The notes under the pieces were generated by a model. It was not told the origin of the DNA and searched no databases. It saw only the letters and a list, made by a program, of their open reading frames with translations. A stretch of DNA of 64,000 nucleotides, taken from NCBI RefSeq assembly GCF_947500995.1, contig NZ_CANMUA010000005.1, forward strand, positions 62,001 through 126,000. Direction: 5' to 3'. The stretch comes from an uncultured Serinicoccus sp. Lineage in GTDB: Bacteria; Actinomycetota; Actinomycetes; Actinomycetales; Dermatophilaceae. The translations under genes and the position numbers were made by a program. This document shows, piece by piece, positions 1 to 9,162 of this stretch. The first letter of the stretch is position 1, and every line of letters starts with the position of its first letter.

Positions 1-543
1 GGACGCGACCGCGGTCCTGGACGTCTTCCACGTCGTCGCCCTGGGCACCAAGTGCGTCGATGAGGTCAGACGCCGGGTGCAGCAGGCGACCACCGGGCAC
101 CGCGGCCGCAAGGGCGACCCGCTCTACGGGATCCAGACCATCCTGCGCGCCGGCGCTGAGAACCTGACCGACAAGCAGCGCGCCAGGATCGAGCGGGCGT
201 TCGCCGCCCGCCCCGAGCACGAGGTCGTCGACCTGACCTGGCAGTGCGCCCAGCAGCTGCGCGCCGCCTACAGCACGCCGACAAGACCGAAGGACGCTCG
301 ATCGCCGAGCGCATCGTCGACTCCTTCCCCTCCTGCCCGATCCCCGAGATCGCCCGCCTCGGCCGGACCCTACGCAAGTGGAAAGAGGCGTTCCTGGCCT
401 ACTTCACCACCGGCGCCACCAACGGCGGCACCGAGGCCATCAACGGCCTCATCGAACTGCACCGCCGACTCGCCCGAGGCTTCAAAAACCGATCCAACTA
501 CAGACTCCGGATGCTCCTCATCGGCGGAGGACTCAACCTATGA
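1..543 (+). pseudogene. ISL3-family transposase, 5' cut by window, frameshifted
   Basis: This is the C-terminal part of a DDE transposase of the ISL3 family. The first frame reads DATAVLDVFHVVALG, then GHRGRKGDPLYGIQ and WQCAQQLRAAY up to about base 270. The match then continues one frame over as QHADKTEGRSIAERIVDSF, NGGTEAINGLIELHRR and NYRLRMLLIGGG, ending in TGA at 541-543. The frame change near 270 means one inserted or two missing bases, so the copy is probably dead unless the sequence is wrong. The start lies outside the window. An ISL3-like inverted-repeat end follows at 559-567. Confidence 0.85.
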
Positions 544-558
544 CCCCCACCGCAACTG

Positions 559-567
559 GGAAGAGCC
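559..567 (+). repeat. Right inverted-repeat end of the ISL3-like element
   Basis: GGAAGAGCC, 15 bases after the transposase stop, is the complement of the GGCTCTTCC terminus typical of ISL3 elements. The element therefore most likely ends at 567. The left end and target duplication are outside the window. Confidence 0.6.
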
Positions 568-772
568 GCGTAAGCATCTTCTTGCTTGGACAAGGGAACC
601 GGCCAGCAGGTCGTCACTAATGCATATACTTGGCCGGTCGACCTGCATCTACTGAGTGGGCGCGCAATTTAGGAGCCTTGCGATCAAGGGGTTAGTGTCG
701 GCATACAGTTTCACCAGCGGGTCAGGTTGAAGTAGTCATGCACCCGGCATACGTCGAGAGGAACGAGCCCCC

Positions 773-2365
773 ATGCAGACGGAACAGCTGTCCTCCCAGT
801 CGGACTTCTACTGGAAGGTAGCTTACTGGGGAGTCGAGTTCGACTACGGACTGAATCTCCCTTTCGGTCAGGCTGTAATCGCCGCGAACCGATGGACCTG
901 CATCATCGGGACGAGCAGGCGCACTGCGGAGGCGATGGACAGCGACGACGACGACGTGATCTGGTCTGTGATCGACGGCGTCGGGGAGGACGGCAACCAC
1001 GTGGCCGTCGCGCTGCCTTGCGGACCTGGCGAGGATGTCGATCGCGCTGCCGTGGCTGACCATGTCTCGAGGCTGCGTGAACGCCTTGCTCGCACGACGG
1101 CGCGTCTGATTCGGGAGCAGGCAGTTCTTGATCGTGAAGACCCCGATTCTACCGACTACGTGAGCCCTTACCGATGGGCTCGCGTCGAGCTCGATCCCGC
1201 CCAGCCCTGGTACCGGGCCCGTGCACAGGACGCTGTCCGCGCAGTCTTACGGACCAACTCCGCCGAGGCGGAGTTGAGTTCCTCCAGGCATTCACGCCTG
1301 ATGAAGGTCAACGTCGAACTCCTCGGATTCCCCGTCGTGCTCAGGATTGCGCGCTACTTCGTCCCCGACCGTGTGTTGCGGGTCTATGCCCCCGCGCTTG
1401 TCGACTACGCCCGGGCGGTAGCCAGCCGACACAACCTGGACGTGCAGCAGATCAGGGTGCTTGATCGCTCGAACCCGCATGGCCAGATCTTTTTCTGGGA
1501 CGTCGACACCGTCCTTGCAAGGGAGCGGGCACGTTCTGGACGACGCGTCCCGGTGGGACTGGCCGAGGCACTGCCGCCTGACGTGGTGGAGGTCCTCGCG
1601 ACGTCCTGGAGCACCTACGACCGACTCGGTGTCCCACCCGAAGTCGAGAGACGCTTGGACGGGCTCGAGCGGCGGAGCTTGGTGGACACCCCGTCCAGCG
1701 AGTGCCTGGTGTGCGGCGGGAACCCGGATGGTGGTGTGTGCAGGGCCTGTGACGATGACGTCGTGACGGGTCTGCCGGTTGGCCATGGAAGGGACTGGGA
1801 GCCGTCGATGCACTGGGCGATGACGCAGCTGGCGATCGAGTTCGGCGGCGCTATGTCCATGCGGCAGGTGAACCGACCAGTCGACCTCAGCGAGGCTGAT
1901 GCTCCTCGTCGACTCGTCCTCAGAATGCTGGCCAAGCAGGGCGAAAAGCCCTGGACTGAGCGGCTTGTGGACTCCGGGGTCGCCGCCGACGGCCACCGCG
2001 CCAGCTGGGGGCTCGTGTCTCGCGCTGTGGACGGCCACCTGTGCCGCTCGGCGCTGGAGCGCACGGTCGATGACTGGATGCACGTCAACGGTGTGGCACA
2101 CGTTCCCGAGCCGATGTACCCCCGTGACGCCGAGCTTAACGCGCGCGGGCTGTTACGCGCCGACTGGGCACTCATAGACGGCACTCTCGTCGAAGCATTC
2201 GGGGCGCTCGGGGTCGAGGAGTACGCCGTCAAGGCCGCGCGCAAGCGGGAACTGGTTCGGCGCCACGGGTTGCGCCTGATCGAGCTGACGGACAAGGACA
2301 CCGCGCGCTTGGACGTAATCTTCAAGCGTTGGGTTCGAAAACTAGGTCTTTCGTCAGCCGACTGA
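773..2365 (+). CDS. Zinc-ribbon protein with putative PD-(D/E)XK nuclease domain
   Basis: A 530-residue protein not recognised as a named family. A CX2C-X8-CX2C zinc ribbon is visible at Cys311, Cys314, Cys323 and Cys326. The last 90 residues look like a restriction-endonuclease-like core: HVPEP near 443, DWALIDG with Asp464, LVEAFG with Glu474, then EEYAVKAARK with Lys487 and a final strand LRLIEL. The first 300 residues are mixed alpha/beta without a motif I can name. GAGAGGA upstream supports the ATG at 773. It is convergent with the Mrr-NACHT gene (36 bases between stops), and both lie between an ISL3 remnant and a tRNA fragment, which suggests a defence or mobile-element role. The nuclease call is inference from motif order. 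Confidence 0.6.
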   Translation: MQTEQLSSQSDFYWKVAYWGVEFDYGLNLPFGQAVIAANRWTCIIGTSRRTAEAMDSDDDDVIWSVIDGVGEDGNHVAVALPCGPGEDVDRAAVADHVSRLRERLARTTARLIREQAVLDREDPDSTDYVSPYRWARVELDPAQPWYRARAQDAVRAVLRTNSAEAELSSSRHSRLMKVNVELLGFPVVLRIARYFVPDRVLRVYAPALVDYARAVASRHNLDVQQIRVLDRSNPHGQIFFWDVDTVLARERARSGRRVPVGLAEALPPDVVEVLATSWSTYDRLGVPPEVERRLDGLERRSLVDTPSSECLVCGGNPDGGVCRACDDDVVTGLPVGHGRDWEPSMHWAMTQLAIEFGGAMSMRQVNRPVDLSEADAPRRLVLRMLAKQGEKPWTERLVDSGVAADGHRASWGLVSRAVDGHLCRSALERTVDDWMHVNGVAHVPEPMYPRDAELNARGLLRADWALIDGTLVEAFGALGVEEYAVKAARKRELVRRHGLRLIELTDKDTARLDVIFKRWVRKLGLSSAD

Positions 2366-2401
2366 GCGAGCACAGTGGCAAAGGAGTGTTCCGGGGACGC
2401 G

Positions 2402-5266
2402 TCACAAGCCGTCCTTCGACAGCCCGGACCGCGCGCCCGATTCACCGGCCATGCGCTTTGGGGCCACTAAGCCGGCAGCCACTGGTAGTCGTTCCCGGGC
2501 CCGCCAGAGCAGCGAGGTGATCGCGCTCCTCGCCGACCAGTTCTGCGGATCGATCGCATCGATGGCTTCCACCACTGTCTGTAGCGCAGTCCGGTCGCTT
2601 GCCACATCGAACGCGCTGGCTGGAACCGCTAAGCCATCAGGGAACTCGAACAAGCCGTCTGCACGGCAAGTCGTCTTTACACTTTGCAAGTCCTGGCGAA
2701 AAGCGTGCGGTGTCGAGCCCTTCAGCCACGTCGTAGAGGTTTCAGCCGGAAGTGCGTCTGCCAGAGTGACGACTCGTTTGTCACCCTGTGGTTCTCTCTT
2801 CGACAAGGCGTGCATTGACCGCATCTGGCGTGCCTTTGTGGCCAGCGAACCCACTCGCTCCTTCGCGGCGAGTTCTCGCAGGACGAGGATCGCGCTTTGG
2901 TGGTTCTCTGGGCGGGAAGCAAGAGCGCGTTCAAGCGCGCGCACGATGTTGCTACGCGTTATGTCATTGAGGTTGTTCTGATCAGCGAGCACTTGACCGA
3001 GTCGACTCGCACCCAGACTCACGCCGTTCAGAGTCTCCAGAGCATGTTCGATGAGCAGACGCAGATGTCGTGGGTTGTTCGCGGCGAGACCATCCTCCAG
3101 GACGTCCGTAGCTAACCTGGGGCCGATTGGAGCAAGAATACTAAGCCAGGCGTCATCGGCGGCGTCGACGTCGCGCATGGCCTGGAGCATCCGGTCGAAT
3201 AAGTCGGGCTTCTCTCGGTACAACGTCCCAACGGCCAGCAACCAAGTATTGCGCCAGTGCGCAGACGGTCCGATAGCTGTGAGGTCCCTGACGACGTCAT
3301 CGTCTCGTCCGGAAGTAAGTGCCTTCGCGGCCATAAACTCCTGCAGGCTGCGTAGGTCGAACCCCACGTGGTCCTGCCCTGTGGCCGCCAGAAGCACTAG
3401 GCGGTCACGCGCGGCACGCGTCAGGTCGTCGACGCGTCGCTCGAGGCTAGGGCCGGAATGCTCCTGAGCGATTAGGCGCTGGCGGATGATTTGGTGGAGT
3501 TCATCTGCGGACATTGCGGCATCGAAGTCTCCACCGTCCTCGCTCCGGATCTGCAAGGTGAGGCCGACGCGAAAGTGGATGGCGTCGATATCCAAACGAT
3601 GATCCTGGAGCACGTCCGATAGATAGTTCTGCTTCTGCAATTCACGGTCGTAGATCACATCGTAGTACGCCTGGAAAAGCGAGGCTCGGTCCTGCGGCGG
3701 TCGGCGTCGGTTCTCCAGCAAAAGCGTCAGAATCATGACTTGCAGCGGCGTGCCCATCAACCGCCCCGTCACTTCATCGTCTACCGCGGCCGTGATGCGT
3801 TTTATTACCTCCGTCTTGTCAGCATCTTCACCCAGACGCATCTGCGTTAGCCGGGTTGCATAGGCAACGGCGTCGTCGCGTGAGAGCTTCCGCAATTTTA
3901 GTTTTGCAAGGGCATCAGGGAGCTCGTTACCGTAGCCTTGCGGTCGGGTCGTCGCAACGATCAGCAGATCAGCGTCTTCAGTCTGCGCGGTCTCCAGCAA
4001 TGCTGTCACGGCCCTCGCCACCTGCTCCCTTGCAACCGCGGACGCTACCTCGTCGTAGCCATCGAGGACCAGCAGCCACGGCCAGGCTCCTAGCCATTGA
4101 CGGGCATTACGTGCGAAGAAGTCTGCACCCGTGACCGCATTGATCTTGCGGGCAATGTAGGCGACGAGCGGCACCTCTGCACCGCCGGCTACATCGGATG
4201 CGTACTCGGCCAGGTCGACGCGGAACGGCCATCGTCGGTTTGTGATGCGTGGCGCCCCGATCTGAGCGGCGCGCTCGAGGGACGCGACCACGATCCGCGA
4301 CACCTGTGGGCTTTGGTTAGGTCGGGAGCTCAGGAGCGCGGCGCGGTAAGTCTGAACGAGTATCCGACCGAGGGTTGTCTTTCCCTGTCCTGGCCCACCG
4401 ATGATGAGGAAGTGGGGGCTGGACTCAACTCGAACAGAGGGCCGCTGCACGAGATTGCCCACCGTGATGATGTGCTGCAGCACTCGCAGATCCGACATAC
4501 CGTCTTCGTCAGTCTCGATTTCCGCGGGGAGGTCGACAGCGACAGCCGCGAGGTCGAGGCGCTGGTTCGCGACCTGACCAGCCTCGCCGAGTTTCACCTG
4601 ACCGCCCTGCACCAGTTCCACACGTGCATGCTCCTCCAGCAGGGGCAGCGAGTCTCCGAGCGAAATGGTTGGAACCGTCATCGTGCCGCCGGCCAATGCC
4701 GCAATGACGTCGCCCGCGGTCAAAAGTCCGTTGAACCGCTGTCTCACGCTGACGTGCGCGTCCAGAAGTCGCTCGACTTTGGACCTGTCCCACACCTGGC
4801 AGGCATTCAGGTCCCACTGGTTCTTCGGGTCGGCTGCATGTTCTCGGATGGCGCTCTCAACCTCATCGATCCCACCTCCGATATGCCCAGAGAGAGACAC
4901 ATTGGTGATGACGATGAAGTAGTCAGGGCGCCTACCCTTGCGCTTCAATTCGGTCTTGTCGTTGTAAGTGACGACCTCGCTCCAGCGTTTCAGCTCTCTC
5001 CGGACTTGCGCGAGCAACCAGCCCTTGTTCGCACGAGCATCACCGGGGCGTTCGCAGAACTTGGCTTGGAAGACGTGGTATCCGTCCCACGATGGTGCGT
5101 CGTCCGCCGTAAGTGTAGTTGGCGAGACCCCCTCAAATACTGCGTCCCGACCGTCGTCCTTGCCCGTGCCGAAGACCTCCAGTGTGGGCCCGAACTCGCA
5201 GACCAGCAGCGCCTGAACCATGCGCTCGAAGTCGTGCGGTCCCAGTTCCTCGATCACGTAGGGCAT
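2402..5266 (-). CDS. Mrr-like nuclease fused to NACHT NTPase (putative anti-phage STAND protein)
   Basis: A 954-residue protein. Residues 1-170 look like an Mrr/PD-(D/E)XK domain, with GKDDGRDAVFEG giving Asp41 and VFQAKF giving Gln67-x-Lys69. A NACHT NTPase follows: Walker A GGPGQGKTT at 290-298 and Walker B LLVLDGYDEV at 398-407. The remaining 450 residues are mostly helical and could be the sensor part. Known bacterial NACHT and Avs proteins bind phage proteins and activate an N-terminal effector, here presumably DNA cleavage. I chose the ATG at 5266 because GGCAGG precedes it at good spacing; ATGs at 5275 and 5353 are alternatives. The GC content and codon use are visibly lower than in the flanking chromosome, which fits transfer. 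The phage role is inference. Confidence 0.8.
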   Translation of the reverse strand: MPYVIEELGPHDFERMVQALLVCEFGPTLEVFGTGKDDGRDAVFEGVSPTTLTADDAPSWDGYHVFQAKFCERPGDARANKGWLLAQVRRELKRWSEVVTYNDKTELKRKGRRPDYFIVITNVSLSGHIGGGIDEVESAIREHAADPKNQWDLNACQVWDRSKVERLLDAHVSVRQRFNGLLTAGDVIAALAGGTMTVPTISLGDSLPLLEEHARVELVQGGQVKLGEAGQVANQRLDLAAVAVDLPAEIETDEDGMSDLRVLQHIITVGNLVQRPSVRVESSPHFLIIGGPGQGKTTLGRILVQTYRAALLSSRPNQSPQVSRIVVASLERAAQIGAPRITNRRWPFRVDLAEYASDVAGGAEVPLVAYIARKINAVTGADFFARNARQWLGAWPWLLVLDGYDEVASAVAREQVARAVTALLETAQTEDADLLIVATTRPQGYGNELPDALAKLKLRKLSRDDAVAYATRLTQMRLGEDADKTEVIKRITAAVDDEVTGRLMGTPLQVMILTLLLENRRRPPQDRASLFQAYYDVIYDRELQKQNYLSDVLQDHRLDIDAIHFRVGLTLQIRSEDGGDFDAAMSADELHQIIRQRLIAQEHSGPSLERRVDDLTRAARDRLVLLAATGQDHVGFDLRSLQEFMAAKALTSGRDDDVVRDLTAIGPSAHWRNTWLLAVGTLYREKPDLFDRMLQAMRDVDAADDAWLSILAPIGPRLATDVLEDGLAANNPRHLRLLIEHALETLNGVSLGASRLGQVLADQNNLNDITRSNIVRALERALASRPENHQSAILVLRELAAKERVGSLATKARQMRSMHALSKREPQGDKRVVTLADALPAETSTTWLKGSTPHAFRQDLQSVKTTCRADGLFEFPDGLAVPASAFDVASDRTALQTVVEAIDAIDPQNWSARSAITSLLWRARERLPVAAGLVAPKRMAGESGARSGLSKDGL

Positions 5267-6001
5267 GGATCCCATCCTGCCTGTCGCCGCTGACCTAGGA
5301 CGCACAGGCTCGCGCCTAAGATCACGACGAGGATCTGCTGCAAGTCGTCGCAACGCTGCCTAACAGGCGCTTCCGTACTGAACATTGCCGCGAGAACCCT
5401 AGGCTTTGGCTGCTGATCGGCGTCTCTGACCACATGGAAGGGGATCACCAGTCGTCCGGACATCGGCGTGAGCGTGCTGTCACGCACCGCGGCGTGTGGG
5501 CACCCAGGTTCAGGATTGCGACCTGAGGTGCAGGGTGGCGGCCCCGGTCGCCATGCCTGGGATGGTCCTCGAGTCCCGGCCAGGATGCTGCCACCGGCCG
5601 GTAGTCATCCACGGTGTCGCTCGACAACACGGGCGCCGACCCGGACCCACTCCCATAACCATGAACCCGTTGGTGTGGCCACCAAACCGTGGTGGCCCAC
5701 CCTGCTACGCCGAACCCTGGCGATGAGGAGCGCCACCGGCCGTGGGTCCAAGTGGCTCAGCCGCGCCTCCCGGTCCAGCCTGCGGCGTGTCGCGTGAGGG
5801 GTTCAGTGGCGAGTCTCGCCCGCACTGGCATCGTGGGCGGATGCACTTGTCCAGCTCCCGGAGAGGAGTTCCAGGACGGGGTCGCGCGTGGCCACCATTT
5901 GGCCACCACAGCATCGCCCCGACCGCCCTTGGTTGCGTCAAGAACCGTGGTTTGCACCGACCGCCGCAGGTGCCACATCCCCTGCACCGCAGTGCATCTG
6001 C
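5267..6001. other. Non-coding end of the island; no convincing gene
   Basis: About 730 bases between the NACHT gene and the tRNA fragment. Short ORFs exist on both strands, but none shows a domain, a good ribosome site or typical codon use. No integrase was found here. If the island is tRNA-integrated, an integrase would more likely sit at its other end, outside the window. Confidence 0.5.
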
Positions 6002-6043
6002 CTTTTAATCCGTAGGTTGTGGGTTCGAGCCCCACGGGGCCCA
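6002..6043 (+). other. 3' fragment of tRNA-Lys: probable island attachment site
   Basis: The sequence starts with an anticodon loop CTTTTAA, has a perfect T arm (GTGGG TTCGAGC CCCAC at 6019-6035), then the acceptor 3' strand GGGGCCC and discriminator A at 6036-6043. Upstream bases cannot pair to form the anticodon stem, D arm or 5' acceptor, so the 5' half is missing. Integrases often use the anticodon-to-3'-end part of tRNA genes as att core. This is therefore read as the distal att site of the element to its left, with the intact tRNA-Lys expected beyond base 1. Confidence 0.8.
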
Positions 6044-6135
6044 CGTCCCGGCCCGGTCAGGCGTCTGAACGCCTGGCGCGGCCGGCAGCCCCGGACCCCC
6101 ACCCTCTGCTCTTCGACGGCGCGGCACCGCCTACC

Positions 6136-6156
6136 TACTATGTCACGTAGTATGAT
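6136..6156 (+). promoter_or_regulatory. Possible promoter and operator of the alcohol dehydrogenase
   Basis: TACTA (6136-6140) and TAGTA (6148-6152) form inverted arms around seven bases, and TATGAT at 6151-6156 is a good -10 hexamer 54 bases before the start codon. No clear -35 is seen. A repressor binding the palindrome would cover the -10. The regulator is unknown. Confidence 0.4.
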
Positions 6157-6209
6157 GATCTCTGCGTCATCCTCTGGCGTTGCAGGTCCCCATCTACGGA
6201 AGGATCGAG

Positions 6210-7232
6210 ATGAAAGCCGCCGTCGTCCCCTCGCTCGGAGCCCCCCTGGAGATCCGTGAGGTCCCCGTCCCCGAGCCCGGCCCGGGTCAGGTCCTCGTCA
6301 GGGTCGAGGCCTCCGGGCTGTGCCACACGGACATCCACGCCGCCCGCGGGGAGTGGCCGGTCCGGCCGACGATGCCGCTCATCCCGGGCCACGAGGGGGT
6401 CGGGACGGTGGTCGCCCGCGGGGACGGCGACTCCCCCGTGGAGGAGGGCGACCGGGTGGCGGTCCCGTGGCTGGGCCACGCCTGCGGCCACTGCCGCTAC
6501 TGCGTCGGGGGCTGGGAGACCTACTGCCTGAGCCCGCAGTACACCGGCTACACCATGGACGGCGGGTATGCCGAGTACGTGCTCGCCTACGCCTCCCACG
6601 TCGTCCCCGTGCCCGAGGGGGTCACCTCCTTCGACGCCGCACCGCTCACCTGTGCGGGCGTCACGACCTACAAGGCGCTCAAGGTCGCCCACCCGCAGCC
6701 GAACGAGACCGTCATGGTGGTCGGGGTCGGCGGGCTGGGCCACCTCGGCCTGCAGTACGCCTCGGTGTTCGGCGCCAGGACGGTGGCGGTGGACGTCGAG
6801 GACGAGAAGCTGCAGCTCGCCCGAGAGCTGGGGGCCGACCACACCGTCGACGCCAGGTCGGGCCGGCAGGAGGAGGAGCTGGCCGCGCTGGGCGGGGTGG
6901 ACGTGGCGCTGGTGACCGTGCCCTCCCCTGAGGCGATGCGCGCGGCGCACGCCTCGCTCAACCCGGGCGGCCGGCTCGTGCTGGTCGGGTTGCCGGCGGA
7001 CAACCGCCTGGAGCTGCCGGTGTTCGAGACCGTCCTCAAGGGGATCTCGGTGATCGGCTCGCTCGTCGGCACCCGCAACGACCTCGCCGACTGCTTCGCC
7101 CTGCACGCCCGCGGACGCACCCGCGTCGTCGCCGAGCCTCGACGCCTCGAGGACGTCAACGACTGCTTCGAGGAGGTGCTCTCCGGTCGCGTCCCCGCGC
7201 GGCTCGTCTTCGACCTGTCCGCGAGCGCCTAG
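6210..7232 (+). CDS. adhP: Zinc-dependent alcohol dehydrogenase, AdhP type
   Basis: A 340-residue cytoplasmic medium-chain dehydrogenase interconverting primary alcohols and aldehydes with NAD(H). Catalytic-zinc ligands are Cys38 (GLCHTD) and His61-Glu62 (PGHEGVG). The structural-zinc cysteines are 92, 95, 98 and 106. The NAD-binding loop reads VGVGGLGHLG near residue 173. The ATG at 6210 is preceded by GGAAGG; an upstream start at 6180 lacks a ribosome site. It is the first ordinary chromosomal gene after the tRNA-Lys remnant and stands alone, with a palindrome and -10 upstream. The true substrate cannot be told from sequence. Confidence 0.92.
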   Translation: MKAAVVPSLGAPLEIREVPVPEPGPGQVLVRVEASGLCHTDIHAARGEWPVRPTMPLIPGHEGVGTVVARGDGDSPVEEGDRVAVPWLGHACGHCRYCVGGWETYCLSPQYTGYTMDGGYAEYVLAYASHVVPVPEGVTSFDAAPLTCAGVTTYKALKVAHPQPNETVMVVGVGGLGHLGLQYASVFGARTVAVDVEDEKLQLARELGADHTVDARSGRQEEELAALGGVDVALVTVPSPEAMRAAHASLNPGGRLVLVGLPADNRLELPVFETVLKGISVIGSLVGTRNDLADCFALHARGRTRVVAEPRRLEDVNDCFEEVLSGRVPARLVFDLSASA

Positions 7233-7293
7233 GCAGGCAGCCCGGCGCGCCCTCGTGGTCGCCGACCTCCCGGCCACCGGCCCCGCCTGGATC

Positions 7294-8229
7294 TCAGGGC
7301 GTCGTCCCGGTTCCGGAGCCGTCGAAGACCGTCTCCCAGTCGCGGGCCATGCTCACGACCGTCCAGCCCAGACGCGCACCCACCTGCGTGATGGGTTCGG
7401 GCTCGGCGAAGGTCTCGGCGGTGCTGGTGTAGGCGAACTCGCGGTCGCCGTCGTCGTGGTCGACCAGCAACGCCAGGGTGGGCCCCTCCCCCGCCGCGGC
7501 CCACTCGAGCATCTCGCGGTCGCCGCCGGAGTTGCCTGCCGCGAGGATGGGGCGCCGGCCGAGCTGGGTCTGGATGTGCGTCACCTTGGCCGCCCCCTCG
7601 TTCGCCGGCCCGACGAGGCGGCTGGCGCGGACGAGGCGTGGCCCCGACCCGTCCGAGGTCGGGAGGAAGTCGTAGTCGATGAGACTCCCGGCCACCGCCT
7701 CGGGGGGCACCCCGTAGAGCTGCTGGCTGACCGCCCGGACGAACTCGGTGCCGCCGCCGGTGACGATGAGCACGCTGAAGTCGGCCCGCCGCAGCTCGTC
7801 GAGGAGCTCCAGCATGGGCACGTAGGTCAGCGTGCGCAGCGGCCGGTCCAGGGTGGGGTGGACGGCACGGTCGAAGAAGTCGCGCACCCGGGCCGTGAAC
7901 TCCTGGGCGGAGATCCCCTCGAAGAGCTCGGTGAGCGCCAGGGCGATCCGCCCGAGCCCCATCTCGTCGCGGGCCGCCCGGTCACCGGTCAGCAGGGCGG
8001 CGTACTCCGCCCGCTCGGCGAGGCCGGGGTCACGGGCGAGGGCGGTCCGGAGCGCGTCCACGAAGAAGTCGAGCTGGGCATACCGCGGACGCTCGCACCA
8101 CAACGTCCCGTCGTTGTCGAAGCAGGCGACCCGGTCCTCGACCGGCACGGCCCGCGCCTGGTCCAAGAAGCGCACCACGGCGTCGCGGGACGCGCCGGGG
8201 CGCCAGGACGGCAGGACGTCGGGGGTCAC
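7294..8229 (-). CDS. HAD-superfamily hydrolase of the sulfatase cluster
   Basis: 311 residues with HAD motif I as CFDNDGTLW (Asp38, Asp40), motif II in VLIVTGGG, and a C-terminal GNSGGDREML motif IV region. It resembles the phosphoserine-phosphatase-like branch. The GTG start at 8229 overlaps the stop of the formylglycine-generating enzyme gene (GTGA), so the two are translationally coupled. HAD hydrolases of this kind often accompany sulfatases and their maturases; their substrate is generally unknown. Confidence 0.85.
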   Translation of the reverse strand: MTPDVLPSWRPGASRDAVVRFLDQARAVPVEDRVACFDNDGTLWCERPRYAQLDFFVDALRTALARDPGLAERAEYAALLTGDRAARDEMGLGRIALALTELFEGISAQEFTARVRDFFDRAVHPTLDRPLRTLTYVPMLELLDELRRADFSVLIVTGGGTEFVRAVSQQLYGVPPEAVAGSLIDYDFLPTSDGSGPRLVRASRLVGPANEGAAKVTHIQTQLGRRPILAAGNSGGDREMLEWAAAGEGPTLALLVDHDDGDREFAYTSTAETFAEPEPITQVGARLGWTVVSMARDWETVFDGSGTGTTP

Positions 8230-9161
8230 GCGGCACCGTCCCGTCCGCCGGGTCGGACGCACCGGAAGCCCTGGTGACTGGTCCCGGTGTCGAGCATCTG
8301 CGGTCGGCGCGCGGCAGGGCGGTAGCGCAGGCAGTAGGAGTCGGCGCACAGGTGCGAGCCGCCCTTGACGACCTTCCGCCCCACCCGGAACTGCGGCTGC
8401 GCCCGGTCGTAGCTCTCCTCCAGCGAGCCGCCGCGGGGGTTGCTCGGCAGGCAGCAGGACCCCTGCGAGCGTCCGGGGTGGCGCTCGCTCCACCAGTCGT
8501 CCGTCCACTCCCACACGTTGCCGGCCATGTCGAAGAGCCCGAACCCGTTGGGCGGGAAGCTCCCGACGGGCGCGGTCCGCAGGAAGCCGCTCTCCCCCGT
8601 GCTGCGCCAGGGGAAGTCCGGACCGTCCCAGGTGTTGGCCATGATGCGGCCACCCGGCCTGGCCTCCTCACCCCAGGTGTATGCCGCGCCCTCCAGGCCT
8701 CCGCGGGCCGCGTACTCCCACTCCGCCTCCGTCGGGAGTCGGCCACCCACCCAGCTGGCGTAGGCCTGGGCGTCCTCGTGCGCGACGTGGACGACCGGAT
8801 GGTCCCCCTTCGCCTCGACCGAGCTGCGCGGTCCCTGCGGATGGCGCCAGCTCGCCCCGGGCTTCCAGGTCCACCACTGGCTGAGGTGACGGAGATCGAC
8901 CGGCCCCGGCGTGGGCGTGAACACCAAGGACCCGGGCTGCAGGTTCTCCGGTGGGGCGCCGGGGTAGTCGGCCGGGTCGAGGTCGCGCTCAGCCACGGTG
9001 ACGTAGCCCGTGGCCTCCACGAACGCGGCGAACTCGACGTTGGTCACCGCGGTCGACTCGATCGTGAAGCCGTCCACCCGCACCTGGTGCGCGGGCGCCT
9101 CCTCCGCGTAGTGGGAGTCCGACCCCATGGTGAAGGCCCCCCCGGGAAGGTCGACCAGCAC
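8226..9161 (-). CDS. Formylglycine-generating enzyme (sulfatase maturase, SUMF1 family)
   Basis: 311 residues across the full FGE-sulfatase domain. These copper-dependent oxidases convert the sulfatase active-site Cys to formylglycine. The paired cysteines Cys272 and Cys277 (GGSHLCADSYC) match the copper ligands of characterised bacterial enzymes. GNVWEWTDDWW and QGFRCVR are further family signatures. The GTG start at 9161 lies one base after the sulfatase stop. Its only neighbouring substrate, the Cys-type sulfatase at 9163-10661, is broken in this sequence, so the enzyme either serves another sulfatase or the break is recent or an error. Confidence 0.93.
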   Translation of the reverse strand: MLVDLPGGAFTMGSDSHYAEEAPAHQVRVDGFTIESTAVTNVEFAAFVEATGYVTVAERDLDPADYPGAPPENLQPGSLVFTPTPGPVDLRHLSQWWTWKPGASWRHPQGPRSSVEAKGDHPVVHVAHEDAQAYASWVGGRLPTEAEWEYAARGGLEGAAYTWGEEARPGGRIMANTWDGPDFPWRSTGESGFLRTAPVGSFPPNGFGLFDMAGNVWEWTDDWWSERHPGRSQGSCCLPSNPRGGSLEESYDRAQPQFRVGRKVVKGGSHLCADSYCLRYRPAARRPQMLDTGTSHQGFRCVRPGGRDGAA

Positions 9162-9162
9162 C

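Noticed and set aside
1292-2101. 269-aa minus-strand ORF inside the zinc-ribbon gene
   Set aside because: Codon composition follows the opposite strand; no start signal or domain. Many similar long shadow ORFs (for example 24091-25830, 44462-46174, 46334-48682, 52745-55873) were dropped for the same reason.
1-6043. Prophage
   Set aside because: No structural, lysis or replication genes; only an IS remnant and defence-like genes.
5757-6044. 95-aa minus-strand ORF containing GLEPTTYGLKG
   Set aside because: This peptide is the well-known artefact of reading the antisense of a tRNA-Lys 3' end; the DNA is the att remnant.
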